Below are positions 46,867-56,452 of a DNA stretch of 64,000 bases, piece by piece. The first letter of the stretch is position 1, and each line of letters opens with the position of its first letter. The position numbers and the translations under genes were made by a program. Origin of the DNA: Hydrogenophilales bacterium (GTDB lineage: Bacteria > Pseudomonadota > Gammaproteobacteria > Burkholderiales > Thiobacillaceae). The stretch is from the NCBI GenBank assembly GCA_016703155.1, contig JADJCP010000001.1:1-64000 (forward strand), written 5' to 3'. The notes under the pieces are model-generated. The model was not told the DNA's origin. It saw only the letters and a list, made by a program, of their open reading frames with translations, and did no database searches.

Positions 46867-49043
46867 AGCCCATCAAGGTCTCGCATCTCAGCCTGGCGTT
46901 TGTCGGCTTGATCTTGTTTGCCCTGCTCGGCTTAGGCACCCTGATGTGGCTGGAACTGGGCCAGTTGACCAGCCGCATTCGCTCTCAGGAAACGCAAGCG
47001 GCGCACCAGGAAGTCAGCGACGGTTTGGCGCGCATGGAAAGCAGCCTCAGGGACAGGGTCGAAGCCCTCGGGCGCTGGGATGAAACCCGCCAGCAGCTCA
47101 TCTACCCGGATTACTACGTGATGTGGCGCGACCTGAGGGTACGCGATGCCGGCATGCTGCCGGCGTACGTCAGTGGCGTCGCGCTATATGACAAGCAGGG
47201 ACACATCCTGGTGGAGCCCCGTGGCGAGTTCATGCCTTCCGAATTGGTCGGATTGCCGGGACGGATTCAATTCAGCGGCGCCGGCGACGACCGGCATCTC
47301 TATGTCTTCTTTCCAGTCCACGCCGACCCCGACGGCACGATTCCGCTCGGCCACGGCGCCATCAAGGTCGATTTTCCGTTGCAATTTCGCCTGATCCGCG
47401 CCTATCGCTATGCCGACATCCAGGGACTGAAGATCCAGTTGCGCGCACAGGCTTCCGGCTCTCTCGCGGCGGCCATCTCGCGGATCGACTATGACACGCT
47501 GCCCAACCAGAATCTGGCCAATATCAAGGAAGTACTCCAGGTCGCCTTCATGCGCCTTCTGGCGGCCATGCTGCTCATCCTGGCCTTGGGGGCGTGGTTT
47601 TTCAAGCGCGCCCTGGTCAGTCCGTTGAATCGAATTTCCCGCGACATCGATAAGTTGAAGAACGCTCCCGGTGACAGTCGCAGTCTGGTTCCCCTGGAAA
47701 ACCCGATGCGCGTCCAGGAACTGGAAAACGTGCGCCGCTCGTTCAGCGAATATCACGAGAAACTCGCTCTACTGCGGAAGGATCTGGAAAAGAGCAGTCA
47801 GGACTTTTTCGATCAGGCACGCCACGACGCCTTGACCGGCGCGTTCAACCGGCGCGCCTTCGACGAGGATTGGCGTGCCCTCGCCGATGCCGGCTACCTC
47901 GGAAAATGTGCCCTGCTGCTCTTCGATTGCGACCACTTCAAGACCATCAATGACAGCTATGGCCACGGCGTCGGCGATCTGGTGATCCAGGCGATCGCAA
48001 CCAACCTCACCCATGCCCTGCGCACCGGAGATCGCCTGTATCGGCTCGGTGGCGACGAATTCGCCACCATGCTGCCGAACAGTGACACCCCCTCCGCCGA
48101 AGCGGTCGCCGAGCGTTGCCTGCACCATATCCAGAGCCACGATTTTCGCCGCTACGGCCTCATGGAGCCGGTGTCGGTCAGCATCGGCATCGCCTTGTCC
48201 GAACACTCCGCCTTCAACCTGCACGAATTGCACAGCCAGGCGGACCTGGCCATGTATAGCGCCAAGCGGCCCGGCAACCGCAAGTTCGTCTTCTACAGCG
48301 GCGACATCGACGGCATGGCCAATCTGGTCTCGAATATTCGGGTCAATGCCGTCTATAACGCGATTCAGAATGCCGATGCCTTGCAGATGCATTACCAGCC
48401 GATAGTCGCGCTGCCCGCGAATCATACGGCCTATGTCGAGGCGCTTGCGCGCATCCGCCATGGCGATGATTTACTCATGCCGGGAGAATTTCTGACCATT
48501 GTCGAAGCCCATCGACTCGATGTCGAATTCGACCTGGCGGTGCTGCGCAGCGTGGAAAGCGACATGCGCATCGGTCGTCTCGCCGCGGACACGGGACTGT
48601 CGATCAACGTCTCGCCCACGGGCATCGTCGACGAAAGCCTGATTGGCGCGTTGCTGGACCTCAAGGAACATCAGGCGCAGCGCAAGATGATTATCGAGAT
48701 CACCGAGAACGCCCTGATTACGCAAATTTACAGAGCCAGCGAGAATTTGCGAAGGTTGCGCGAGGTGGGCTACCTAGTGGCCCTGGATGATTTAGGCAGC
48801 GGCTATTCATCGTTACGCTACTTGTCGTGCATGCCGGTGGATCTGGTGAAATTCGACATCAGCATGATTCATCAATTGGTCAGCGATGACCCGAAGAAAC
48901 GTCTGGTCGTCGGCGAAATCGCCAACATCGTCAGTGCCAATGGTTACCAGATCGTCGCAGAAGGTGTTGAAACCGAAGAGCATCTGAGCCGGGTCGTCGC
49001 CTTGGGCTTCAACTATGCCCAGGGCTACCTTTTTGGACGGTAA
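46863..49043 (+). CDS. CHASE4-GGDEF-EAL bifunctional c-di-GMP enzyme
   Basis: The 726-residue membrane protein has a helix at about 10-32, a periplasmic CHASE4-like sensor (RVEALGRWDETRQQLIYPDYY...VSGVALYDKQGHIL) and a second helix near 230-248. A HAMP-like linker and GGDEF (intact GGDEF in LYRLGGDEFATML) follow. The EAL domain has catalytic residues present (YVEALARIR, SINVSP, IEITEN, DDLGSGYSSL, VKFD, AEGVET, QGYLFG). No RxxD I-site is apparent just before GGDEF. Either activity is possible. Coupled to the upstream hydrolase. Confidence 0.92.
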   Translation: MKPIKVSHLSLAFVGLILFALLGLGTLMWLELGQLTSRIRSQETQAAHQEVSDGLARMESSLRDRVEALGRWDETRQQLIYPDYYVMWRDLRVRDAGMLPAYVSGVALYDKQGHILVEPRGEFMPSELVGLPGRIQFSGAGDDRHLYVFFPVHADPDGTIPLGHGAIKVDFPLQFRLIRAYRYADIQGLKIQLRAQASGSLAAAISRIDYDTLPNQNLANIKEVLQVAFMRLLAAMLLILALGAWFFKRALVSPLNRISRDIDKLKNAPGDSRSLVPLENPMRVQELENVRRSFSEYHEKLALLRKDLEKSSQDFFDQARHDALTGAFNRRAFDEDWRALADAGYLGKCALLLFDCDHFKTINDSYGHGVGDLVIQAIATNLTHALRTGDRLYRLGGDEFATMLPNSDTPSAEAVAERCLHHIQSHDFRRYGLMEPVSVSIGIALSEHSAFNLHELHSQADLAMYSAKRPGNRKFVFYSGDIDGMANLVSNIRVNAVYNAIQNADALQMHYQPIVALPANHTAYVEALARIRHGDDLLMPGEFLTIVEAHRLDVEFDLAVLRSVESDMRIGRLAADTGLSINVSPTGIVDESLIGALLDLKEHQAQRKMIIEITENALITQIYRASENLRRLREVGYLVALDDLGSGYSSLRYLSCMPVDLVKFDISMIHQLVSDDPKKRLVVGEIANIVSANGYQIVAEGVETEEHLSRVVALGFNYAQGYLFGR

Positions 49044-49113
49044 TCGACGAATACCCACCGAGCCATGAGTAATGGGGTTTGCAGGATTGCCTGATTACGG
49101 CTAGTCTGAAATC

Positions 49114-49141
49114 AAAATGCGTATCCAACACCGCATTTTTT
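49114..49141 (+). terminator. Terminator after the GGDEF-EAL gene
   Basis: AAAATGCG (49114-49121) pairs with CGCATTTT (49132-49139) and merges into a T-run, 70 bp after the stop codon. Confidence 0.7.
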
Positions 49142-49221
49142 GTAACGAGTTGTGTGTAGCTTGATCACGTTTCAGCAGGATTCTCGGCAAGTACGCGGGA
49201 ATACTGTGTTACCCATTGGGA

Positions 49222-49250
49222 GATGATGGCCGTTGCTGCTGGCCATCATC
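49222..49250 (+). repeat. 10-bp perfect hairpin in the leader of the alanine-rich lipoprotein gene
   Basis: GATGATGGCC (49222-49231) and GGCCATCATC (49241-49250) pair around GTTGCTGCT, 38 bp before the ATG. Could be a 5' stability element or an attenuator; no U-run follows. Confidence 0.45.
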
Positions 49251-49287
49251 GGTTCACGAATGTAATCAGGATTTGAGGAGATAAACA

Positions 49288-50415
49288 ATGCTGACGAAAA
49301 AGTTAGTGCAGGCAGTCGCTGCTTCCATGGTGGTTGGTGCTTTTACGGGCTGTGCCACGCTGGAAGATCTGGAGAAGGTCCAGAAAGTTGCAAATGATGC
49401 CGAGGCGCGGGCAGCGCAAGCAATTGCCGTAGCCGAGGCTGCGAGTGCCGCTTCCGCGCAGGCTGGTCGCGTGTCGGACGGGGCGAGTGCCAAAGCCGCT
49501 TCCGCCGTGTCGACGGCCAATGAAGCCAAGCAACTTTCCGATGCCGCGCAGCAGGCGTCAGCGTCCGCGGTGAGTACGTCCAATACGGCCATGTCGACGG
49601 CGGATGACGCCAGGGCAACCTCCAGTCTGGCCAGCAGAACCGCCGATGCGGCAAAGGCTGTCGCAAGCGCTGCCTCCGAGAAGTCCGACGAAGCCGTGGC
49701 AAGTTCCGCAAAAGCGACAGACATTGCGAATACCGCCCTGGCCACATCGAACAAGTCCGCCACGGTTGCCGACGAAGCCAAGGCATTCGCTACGACTGCA
49801 AACACCAAGTCCGACGAAGCCGTCGGCAATTCGGCCAAGGCTTTGGAGACATCTCATGCGGCCATGGCCAAATCCGACGCCGCCGCCGCCCGATCCGACA
49901 TCGCTTTTGCGGCGTCCGAGAAAGCCGTCGCCACGTCGGACGAAGCCAAGGTCATGGCAAGTGGTGTCAAGGGTTCTCTGGACTCGGCGGTCGCCAATGC
50001 CAGCGAAGCCAAAGCCGCCGCAACGGATGCGCAGACCGCCTCCGCCCAGGCTGTGGCCACCTCGAATGATGCCAAAGCAGCTTCTTCTGCCGCCGTGACA
50101 ACGGCGAATGACGCCATGACCACTTCCAGCGCAGCGAACAAAGCCTCGTCGGAAGCCGTTGCGACTTCGAACAAGGCTATGGAAATCGCCGCGTCGGCCA
50201 AGTCGATTTCAGAGGCCGCCAAGAGTATTGCGGATAGCTCCAAGTCGATTTCAGAGGCCGCGCACCGTATCGCGAAGTCCGCCGAGCAGCAGTCTTACGA
50301 AGCCCGTTCAACCGCTCACGAAGCCCAGGCACTTTCATTCAAGGTCAAGGCGATAGTGATGGGTGACACTGAGATCAAAGCACCGACTGACACCGGTACT
50401 GTCGAGAAAAAATAG
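49288..50415 (+). CDS. Long alanine-zipper lipoprotein (Lpp-like coiled coil)
   Basis: The 375-residue protein has a lipoprotein signal (VVGAFTGCATLEDLEK, Cys22). About 330 residues of Ala/Ser-rich heptads follow (repeating patterns such as SDEAVASSAKATDIAN and TSNKSATVADEAKAFA), forming an uninterrupted alpha-helix/coiled coil. The first part after Cys resembles alanine-zipper Lpp proteins, but it is roughly four times as long. A 22-bp direct repeat near 50197 and 50238 shows recent internal duplication. A GAGGAG ribosome-binding site, leader hairpin and strong terminator suggest high expression. It may span the periplasm or project outward. Confidence 0.8.
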   Translation: MLTKKLVQAVAASMVVGAFTGCATLEDLEKVQKVANDAEARAAQAIAVAEAASAASAQAGRVSDGASAKAASAVSTANEAKQLSDAAQQASASAVSTSNTAMSTADDARATSSLASRTADAAKAVASAASEKSDEAVASSAKATDIANTALATSNKSATVADEAKAFATTANTKSDEAVGNSAKALETSHAAMAKSDAAAARSDIAFAASEKAVATSDEAKVMASGVKGSLDSAVANASEAKAAATDAQTASAQAVATSNDAKAASSAAVTTANDAMTTSSAANKASSEAVATSNKAMEIAASAKSISEAAKSIADSSKSISEAAHRIAKSAEQQSYEARSTAHEAQALSFKVKAIVMGDTEIKAPTDTGTVEKK

Positions 50416-50428
50416 TCGTTTCTGAAAA

Positions 50429-50469
50429 CGCAGGCCGGCAAGGGGCAGCAGCGCCCTTGCCGGCCTGCG
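50429..50469 (+). terminator. Strong 16-bp hairpin terminator
   Basis: The 16-bp arms 50429-50444 and 50454-50469 (CGCAGGCCGGCAAGGG and its complement) enclose a 9-nt loop. It lies 13 bp beyond the lipoprotein stop and may also serve the convergent smc transcript. Confidence 0.7.
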
Positions 50470-50495
50470 TACTTCTTGTCCAGGCTCAGGGTGAT

Positions 50496-50648
50496 TCAGG
50501 TCTTGAGCGCCAGGGACAAAAGCAGCTGACCATCGACACGCAGTAAACGACCCATCCACCGCGCCAGCCGCAGGCGTTGTCCACGCCGCGTAAAGCTCTG
50601 TTGCTGATTGCCCCGGCGCGCCTCGGTCTCTATCGCTTCAAGCGACAT
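50496..50648 (-). CDS. 50-residue basic protein overlapping the smc stop
   Basis: An ATG at 50646-50648, inside the last codons of smc, opens a 50-codon frame ending at 50496-50498. The product is MSLEAIETEARRG...RRGQRLRLARWMGRLLRVDG...LKT, very basic and amphipathic. The 11-bp overlap with smc implies translational coupling. The usual gene after smc (zipA) is not seen here. No homologue recognised; it could be a real small gene or a chance frame. Confidence 0.35.
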   Translation of the reverse strand: MSLEAIETEARRGNQQQSFTRRGQRLRLARWMGRLLRVDGQLLLSLALKT

Positions 50649-53600
50649 TCACCAGTTTCAGTGCGTCGTCCACATCCACCGCCACCGGTCGCGACACGCC
50701 CGGCTCCGGCATGGTGATGCCGACCAGATGCTGGGCCAGTTCCATGGTGATACGGTTGTGGGTGATGAACATGAACTGGGTTTCTTCCGACATCTTGCGG
50801 ATCAAGCGGCAAAGCCGTTCGGTATTGCTGTCGTCGAGCGGCGCGTCGACCTCGTCGAGCAGACAGAATGGCGCGGGGTTCAACCGGAAAAATGCAAATA
50901 CCAGCGAGAGCGCCGTCAGCGCCTTCTCGCCGCCGGAGAGGAGATGGATCGAGCTGTTCTTCTTGCCCGGCGGCTGGGCCATGACCGCCAGACCAGCGTC
51001 GAGGATCTCCTCGCCGGTGAGGATCAGTTGCGCTTCGCCGCCGCTGAACAGCTCGGTGAACAGGCTGCGGAACTCACGGCTGACCAGATCGAAGGTATCC
51101 CGCAGGCGCGCCCGGGTCTCGGCATCGATGCGCCGGATCGCCTCTTCCAGGGTATCCGCCGCCGTGGTCAGATCGAGCGCCTGTTCGTCCAGATAGGTCT
51201 TGCGCGCCTGAGTCGCCTCCAGTTCCTGCAAGGCCGCCATGTTCACCGGACCCAACGCCGTCAAATCGCGCTCCAGGCGCTCCAGTTCGCCGCGCAGCCA
51301 GGGCTCGCCGCGCCCGGTCAGGCCAGCCGCCTGAATCTCGGCGGCCAGGGCGTCGAGGTCGACCTCGGCGAGTTCTTCCTCGAAGCGGCTTTCCAGCAGC
51401 CGGGCCTCCTGGAGCTTCAATTCCATCGCCTGGGCGCGTTCCTTGAGCGGCTCCAGGGCGCGTTCCACCTTCAGTCGACCGGTCTCCATGGCCTGCAAAT
51501 GGCTGTTGCTGCCTTCCAGCGCCTCGCGTGCCTGGGTCAGGGCCGCCTCGGCGCTCTGGCGTAACTTCAGGGCCTGTATCAAGGCCTCGTTGATCGGTGT
51601 TTCGCGCGCCTCGGCCAACTGGCTTTCCAGACGCGCCTGGGTCAGTGCCAGGTCTTCAAGGGCACGCTCGCCGCGCGTCACACGCTCGGCCAGATCCTGC
51701 AAGCGTCCGGTGACGGAACGCACCTGGAACACCGCCTCCTGACTCTCCCGGTCGGCGCGCCGCTGCACTTCGCGTAGCGCCTGGAAGTGCTGGTCGGCGG
51801 CCAGGCGGGCCTGGCGCGCTTCGTCCAGACGCTCGCGGGCGAAATCGTATTCCAGGCGCGCTTCTCTCAAGCGTTCGCTGGCCTCGTTCCAGGCCTCGGA
51901 TTCGGTGTCGAGCTGCTCATACAACTCGTCCAATTCCCTTTCAATCTGGGCGCGCCGGTCGGCGACGCGCCGCGCCGCTTCCTGCGAGCGCACCAGAACC
52001 ACCTGCAATTCATGCGCCTGGCCCTGAAGCTGCTGCTGCTGCGTCTGCAAGCTTTCGACCTGGCGCCGCCCGGCGAGAACCGCCTCCTCGGCGCCCCGCA
52101 CCTCCAGATCGAGTTCGGCCAGGCGCTCGCGGGCCATCTCCAGATCAACCTCCAGGCCTTCGATCTCGCGTACCCGGGCGATCAGACCGTGATGGCCCTT
52201 CTCCGGCGCGTTGAACATCAGCGTATCGCGGCCGACGCGATGCCCCTCGCGGCTGGCGATGAAACCGCCGGGCGGCAGCTCGGCACGTCGGCGCAGGGCG
52301 ATCTCCAGGCTGTCGGCGGCATAGGCCAGGGCCAGGCGGTCGTTGAGAAAGCGCGCCACCAGCGGGTCGGTGCAGTGGATCAGGTCGCTCAGCGGGCGGA
52401 ACCCCGCTTCCGCGGGCAACAGGGCCAGCTCGGTTTCGGCTTGCGGCACGGCGCTCAGGACAAATTCGAAACGCGCCTCGGGCGGTTCGCTCAACCAGGC
52501 ATCGGCGGCCTCGACCGCCAAGGCCGCCATGGCATCGCCCAGAGCCGCCTCGACGGCGGTCTCCCAGCCGGCCTCGACGCGGATCGATTGCCACAAGCGC
52601 GGCGCGGCGTCCAGACCGACGCGTGCCAGCCAGGCGGCGCCCTCGCTTTCCGACTGTTGGGCGGCCGCCTGCATCTTGTGCAGCGCCGCCAGTTCGGCTT
52701 CCTGTCGGCCCAGATCGCGGCGCGCCAGTTCGCGCACCTGGCCGGATTGGGCCAGCGCCGCCTGCAAACCGGGCAATTCCGCACGCGCCGTCGTCAGATA
52801 CTCGCCCAGGCTGGCGATGCGCTCCCGGGCCTCCTCCAGATCGGCTTCCTGGCGCGCCAGATGGGCCTCGTCGAGCGCCGCCAGATTCTGCTTTTCCTGG
52901 ATCAGGCGCAGTTCGCGCGCCTTGAGCTGCTCCATGACCTTGTCGGCATGGTTGATATGCGTCTCTTCAAGCTGCGCGCTCTGTTCATGGCGGCTGATCT
53001 CCGCCTGCACCGCCGCCACCGCGCCTTGCGCGTCGCGCCAGGCCTTCTCCGCCTCGGGCAGGTTCTGGCTGGTCTCTGCGGCACGCTCGGCGAGGATCGC
53101 CGCTTGTTCCTCGGCGCGCTCATGCTCCTGCCGGCGCTGCTCGATCTCGGCGCGCGTCGCCGCCAGCTCGGCCCGCGATTGTTCATGGCGCACGCCGGTC
53201 AGACGAATCTCCTCGGTCAGCCGTTCGCGCGTCGTGTGCAGATGCTTGAGTTCCTGCTCGACGCGTGCCACCTCACCGCTCTGCGCGTAGAAATGCGCCT
53301 GCGCCTGGTTCATCGCCTCGGTGGCGCCGAACTGATTGAGGCGCTCCGCTTCCAGTTCCGATTCCAGCTTGCACAGTTCGGCGGTCTTCGCCTCGATCTC
53401 GGTACGCGCCGCTTCCAACTGGCGCGCCAGATCGGCCTGCTTGATCTGGGCGTCCTGCTTGCGGGTCAGCGACAGTTGCCGGGTCTTCAGGGTGCGCTCG
53501 GCATCCAGGGCGAAAAAGCGCCGCGCCACCTCGGCCTGCACCGTCAGCTTCCAGTTGCCCGGCCAGCTCGTTGCGGATGTCGTCGACGCGCGACAGGTTG

Positions 53601-54166
53601 TCGCGGGTATCGCGCAGTCGAAATTCGGTCTCCTTGCGCCGCTCCTTGTACTTCGACACCCCGGCGGCCTCTTCGAGATAGCCGCGCAGTTCCTCCGGCT
53701 TCGCCTCGATGATGCGCGAGATCATGCCCTGCTCGATGATGGCGTAGGCATCGCCGCCCAGGCCGGTGCCCAGGAACAGGTCATACATGTCCTTGCGCCG
53801 CACCTTGACGTTATTGATGTAGTAGCTCGACTCGCCCTGCCGGGTCAGCACCCGCTTGACGCCGATTTCGGCATACTGCGACCACTGCCCCGCCGCCCGG
53901 CCCTCGCTGTTGTCGAAGAGCATCTCCACCGAGGCACGCGACGCCGGCTTGCGGTTCGCCGAGCCGTTGAAGATCACGTCCTGCATCGACTCACCGCGCA
54001 GCTCGCGCGCCTTCGACTCGCCCAGCACCCAGCGCACGGCGTCGATGACGTTCGACTTGCCGCAGCCGTTCGGCCCCACCACGCCGGTCAGGCGCGCCGG
54101 CGCGGGAATGGTCACCGGATCGACGAAGGATTTGAAGCCGGAAAGCTGGATGTGCTTGAGACGCAA
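50638..54166 (-). CDS. smc: Chromosome partition protein SMC, one frameshift
   Basis: The condensin ATPase. The N-terminal head (54166 to about 53555) starts MRLKHIQLSGFKSFVDP with Walker A GPNGCGKSN and the Q-loop. The frame slips near 53555-53565: RNELAGQLE is followed, one frame over, by LTVQAEVARRFFALDAERT. The coiled-coil arms and hinge (about residues 500-650) follow. The C-terminal head has the signature LSGGEKALTALSL and Walker B PFCLLDEVDAPLDDSN. Joined length of about 1176 residues is normal. The slip is in a short purine tract and is likely a sequencing error since smc is nearly essential. Confidence 0.95.
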
Positions 54167-54491
54167 GGGGTTACAGGCGGGACTGGGTTATCGGGCGGGC
54201 ATTTTAACCTGTTGGCCGGGCGCATGCCGGGGCGGTGCAACACGCGGAGATTACGATTCTTGGACATCCAGGCACGCCCCACTCGGCGAAGCGATGCACC
54301 GGGCGATTGATTTCGCTGAGGCATACCCCGGCTATGCCGGGCGAATCACATTGGTTTGACCTACGCCGCGGTCGAGCCACTGGTATGGGTTTGGCCGTGG
54401 CGCCCCCCTTATGCATAGGAGCGGTAGGGAGCCATGGCACTACCTTTAAGTGTTGAGGTGCCCAATTTTGAAAAAGGTAATGGGGGATTCC
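54167..54491. other. Junction between core chromosome (smc) and the integron
   Basis: There is no credible gene in this 325-bp stretch. It holds the smc promoter region and short direct/inverted GC-rich fragments (for example GGCATACCCCGGCTATGCC near 54320). It ends with a segment (54440-54490) that leads into a truncated MITE copy. Probably scar sequence from loss of the 3' half of intI. Confidence 0.4.
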
Positions 54492-54535
54492 TTAGGGAAG
54501 AATTCGTCGCGAGGAGCGCAGCGACGTGGCGATCC
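54492..54535. mobile_element. Truncated copy of the ~131-bp MITE-like element, fused to intI
   Basis: The segment TTAGGGAA...GAATTCGTC..GCGAGGAGCGCAGCGACGTGG..GATCC matches the left half of the full copies at 57071, 57478 and 58702, with a small internal deletion. It ends exactly where intI homology begins (54536), so the element boundary coincides with the loss of the intI 3' part. Confidence 0.7.
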
Positions 54536-54889
54536 AAACAGAATAGACGACAAGGCCAGATTCTGTGTCGAGGCGGCGACGTTTCGCGCCGATACCAGAT
54601 ACGTCAGAAAGGCCTCCACCTCGGGCTTGCCCATCGCTTCGGGGTGCCGCTTGCCATGAAAGGCGTTAAAGCGTTTAATCCAAGTCACATAAGAAAGCTC
54701 GGTCCGGCGCGAATAGCCCAAACGCCGGATACGGTCCCGGACACGATCAAGAAGCTTGGGTTCCGAGGCACCAGCGGCCTCGACAGAATTGGGGAGTGCA
54801 TGCGTTGTCACAATCGTTCCATCCCTATGATATTTATGAGGAAATCGGCGTTTCCGTTTTCCAGATTGCACACCAAATGGTGTACACAT
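54536..54889 (-). pseudogene. intI: Integron integrase IntI, only the N-terminal core-binding domain left
   Basis: The minus-strand frame reads PKLLDRVRDRIRRLGYSRRTELSYVTWIKRFNAFHGKRHPEAM, then VEAFLTYLVSARNVAASTQNLALSSILF. This is the characteristic SAM-like N-terminal domain of integron integrases. Homology stops at the Phe of SILF (54536); from there the frame reads into the MITE fragment and a few chance codons to 54446. The whole catalytic domain (RHRY residues) is missing. The start may be ATG 54889 or, more like the family, GTG 54811. Orientation is divergent from the cassettes, as in all integrons. Cassette movement would need an integrase in trans. Confidence 0.85.
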
Positions 54890-54899
54890 TACGTTAGCC
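54812..54899 (+). other. attI region and first cassette junction
   Basis: The region lies between intI and the first cassette. The core GTTAGCC (54893-54899) is the recombination point (G^TT). Its complement is nearly matched by AGCTAAC at the start of attC1 (6 of 7), as expected for the two ends of the first cassette. CACCAAATGGTG just upstream (54871-54882) is a small palindrome. Confidence 0.6.
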
Positions 54900-54905
54900 G
54901 TCGTA

Positions 54906-55568
54906 ATGCCTGCGCAGAAACAACTGTCCGTCTACAAATACAAACGCCTCGCAGCGGAGTCGCTTAAGAATGCGCTTCGGCTACACGCGGATTCCATTCT
55001 TCTGTTCCGTTCAGGCTCGTATCCGTCAGCATTCCAACTCGCAGTCCTTTCTCTTGAAGAGTTCTCGAAAGCCAAATGGATCGAACACTATTACTGGTCG
55101 TCCGTAACGAACGACTGCTTTCCCGACTTTGAATTTGAACAAAAGTGGCTGGCCTTGCTTTACTCACACCCGAAGAAGCAGTTCCACTTCGTCGCCCGAG
55201 ACCTGTTTGACTTCTCGCCAAAACTTGTTCGCTTCATCGAGAGCAAAAAGCTTGAAGAGAAGAAACAGCAAGCCGTATACGTCGGCCTAGAGCGAAAGGG
55301 GAAGCACGTGGACACAACAAGTCGAATTTCCACACCCGCGCGAATTAAGGAATCTGATGCACGGCAGATCATTTCCTTGGTGAATCAAGAGTTCGTGGAT
55401 ATCTTCAACACCATCGAACAGAGCGAGACATACTTCGACATTCCCGAGATGGACGAACTGATCTATCCCGATCTACGGCATGTCCTATTCGCTTGGCCTC
55501 ATCGGACTGGCCTCAAGTCGCCCCGCTTCTTTAAGCAACACATTGCAGGGCTATCGCGTGGAACGTAA
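54906..55568 (+). CDS. AbiV-like HEPN abortive-infection protein (integron cassette 1)
   Basis: The 220-residue protein has an N-terminal helical segment reading SLKNALRLHADSILLFRSG followed by YPSAFQLAVLSLEEFSKAKWIEHYYW. This is the pattern of AbiV-family HEPN proteins (SYPSA..LA.LSLEE..KA). AbiV proteins act in abortive phage infection. The rest is helical and charged. The ATG at 54906 lies 6 bp after the attI core, usual for a first cassette, with no ribosome-binding site. Lower GC than neighbours. attC1 follows the stop by 6 bp. The family call is from motif recall and should be tested by profile search. Confidence 0.6.
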   Translation: MPAQKQLSVYKYKRLAAESLKNALRLHADSILLFRSGSYPSAFQLAVLSLEEFSKAKWIEHYYWSSVTNDCFPDFEFEQKWLALLYSHPKKQFHFVARDLFDFSPKLVRFIESKKLEEKKQQAVYVGLERKGKHVDTTSRISTPARIKESDARQIISLVNQEFVDIFNTIEQSETYFDIPEMDELIYPDLRHVLFAWPHRTGLKSPRFFKQHIAGLSRGT

Positions 55569-55574
55569 AGCGAC

Positions 55575-55640
55575 AGCTAACTCTACAGTCGAGGGGAGCT
55601 GCGCAAAAAGCCGCGCAGCCCCCTCACTTCCACGTTGGCC
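55575..55640 (+). other. attC site of cassette 1
   Basis: A 66-bp site running from AGCTAAC (55575-55581) to GTTGGCC (55634-55640). Internal arms GAGGGG-A-GCTGCGC and GCGCAGC-CCCCTC pair with one extrahelical A, the strand-recognition feature of attC hairpins. Confidence 0.8.
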
Positions 55641-55658
55641 GGCTTCAGGATTGACCAT

Positions 55659-56444
55659 ATGAAGTTTCCCCTGTTTCAGATCGACGCCTTCACGCGTCAT
55701 CTATTTGGGGGCAATCCCGCTGCTGTCGTGCTGCTTGAGAGCTGGCTTCCCGATGCAGTTCTCGCCGCAATCGCCGCCGAAAACAATTTGGCGGAGACAG
55801 CATTTGTTATTCCCGGGGCGGATGAGATTCCTTTGCGGTGGTTTACGCCGACTGTCGAAGTTGATTTATGTGGTCATGCCACTTTAGCCGCAGCACATGT
55901 GCTGTTCCGGCATTTCATGCCCTCAGCCGGTCAACTCACATTCGCAACCCGTAGCGGAAATCTTGTCGTTACCCGCGATGCTGATCGCCTGACATTGGAT
56001 TTCCCGGCCAGGCCAGGTGTATCGGTTGAAGTTTCTGAACAGCTTGTGTCTGCTCTGGGCGCACGGCCCAGAGAGGTGTTTCTGGCTCGTGATCTATTGG
56101 CGATTTTTGATTGTGAATCCGAGGTCAAGAACCTTCAGCCGAATTTTTCTCGCATTGCCGCGCTCGATGCTTTCGCCGTCATAGTGTCTGCGCCAGGGGG
56201 GACCGTGGACTTCGTTTCACGATTCTTCGCGCCAGGCGCGGGAATCCCCGAAGACCCCGTTACCGGCGCTGCCCACTGCACGCTTGTTCCGTATTGGGCT
56301 GCACGTCTCGGCAAGTCGCGCTTAACGGCGAAACAGTTGTCGCCCCGTGGCGGAGACCTGAGTTGCAGCCTCTCAGGTAGTCGCGTGCTTATATCCGGAA
56401 GCGCGGTAGAGTATTTGCGCGGTGAAATTAATGTTGTCGTTTAG
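55659..56444 (+). CDS. PhzF-family isomerase (integron cassette 2)
   Basis: A 261-residue protein of the PhzF/diaminopimelate-epimerase-like fold: FPLFQIDAFTRHLFGGNPAAVVLL, the catalytic-type NNLAETAFVIP, LRWFTPTVEVDLCGHATLAAAHVLF and the phosphate-loop-like GIPEDPVTGAAHCTL. The active Glu (AETAF) is present. The start ATG 55659 is preferred over the TTG inside attC1. Substrates of the family vary (phenazine precursors, unknown metabolites). Cassette borders are confirmed by core complementarity. Confidence 0.88.
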   Translation: MKFPLFQIDAFTRHLFGGNPAAVVLLESWLPDAVLAAIAAENNLAETAFVIPGADEIPLRWFTPTVEVDLCGHATLAAAHVLFRHFMPSAGQLTFATRSGNLVVTRDADRLTLDFPARPGVSVEVSEQLVSALGARPREVFLARDLLAIFDCESEVKNLQPNFSRIAALDAFAVIVSAPGGTVDFVSRFFAPGAGIPEDPVTGAAHCTLVPYWAARLGKSRLTAKQLSPRGGDLSCSLSGSRVLISGSAVEYLRGEINVVV

Positions 56445-56452
56445 CGCGCGCT

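Noticed and set aside
51787..53712. Plus-strand frame of 641 codons
   Set aside because: Antisense of smc; composition is Arg/Gln/Leu-rich without motifs.
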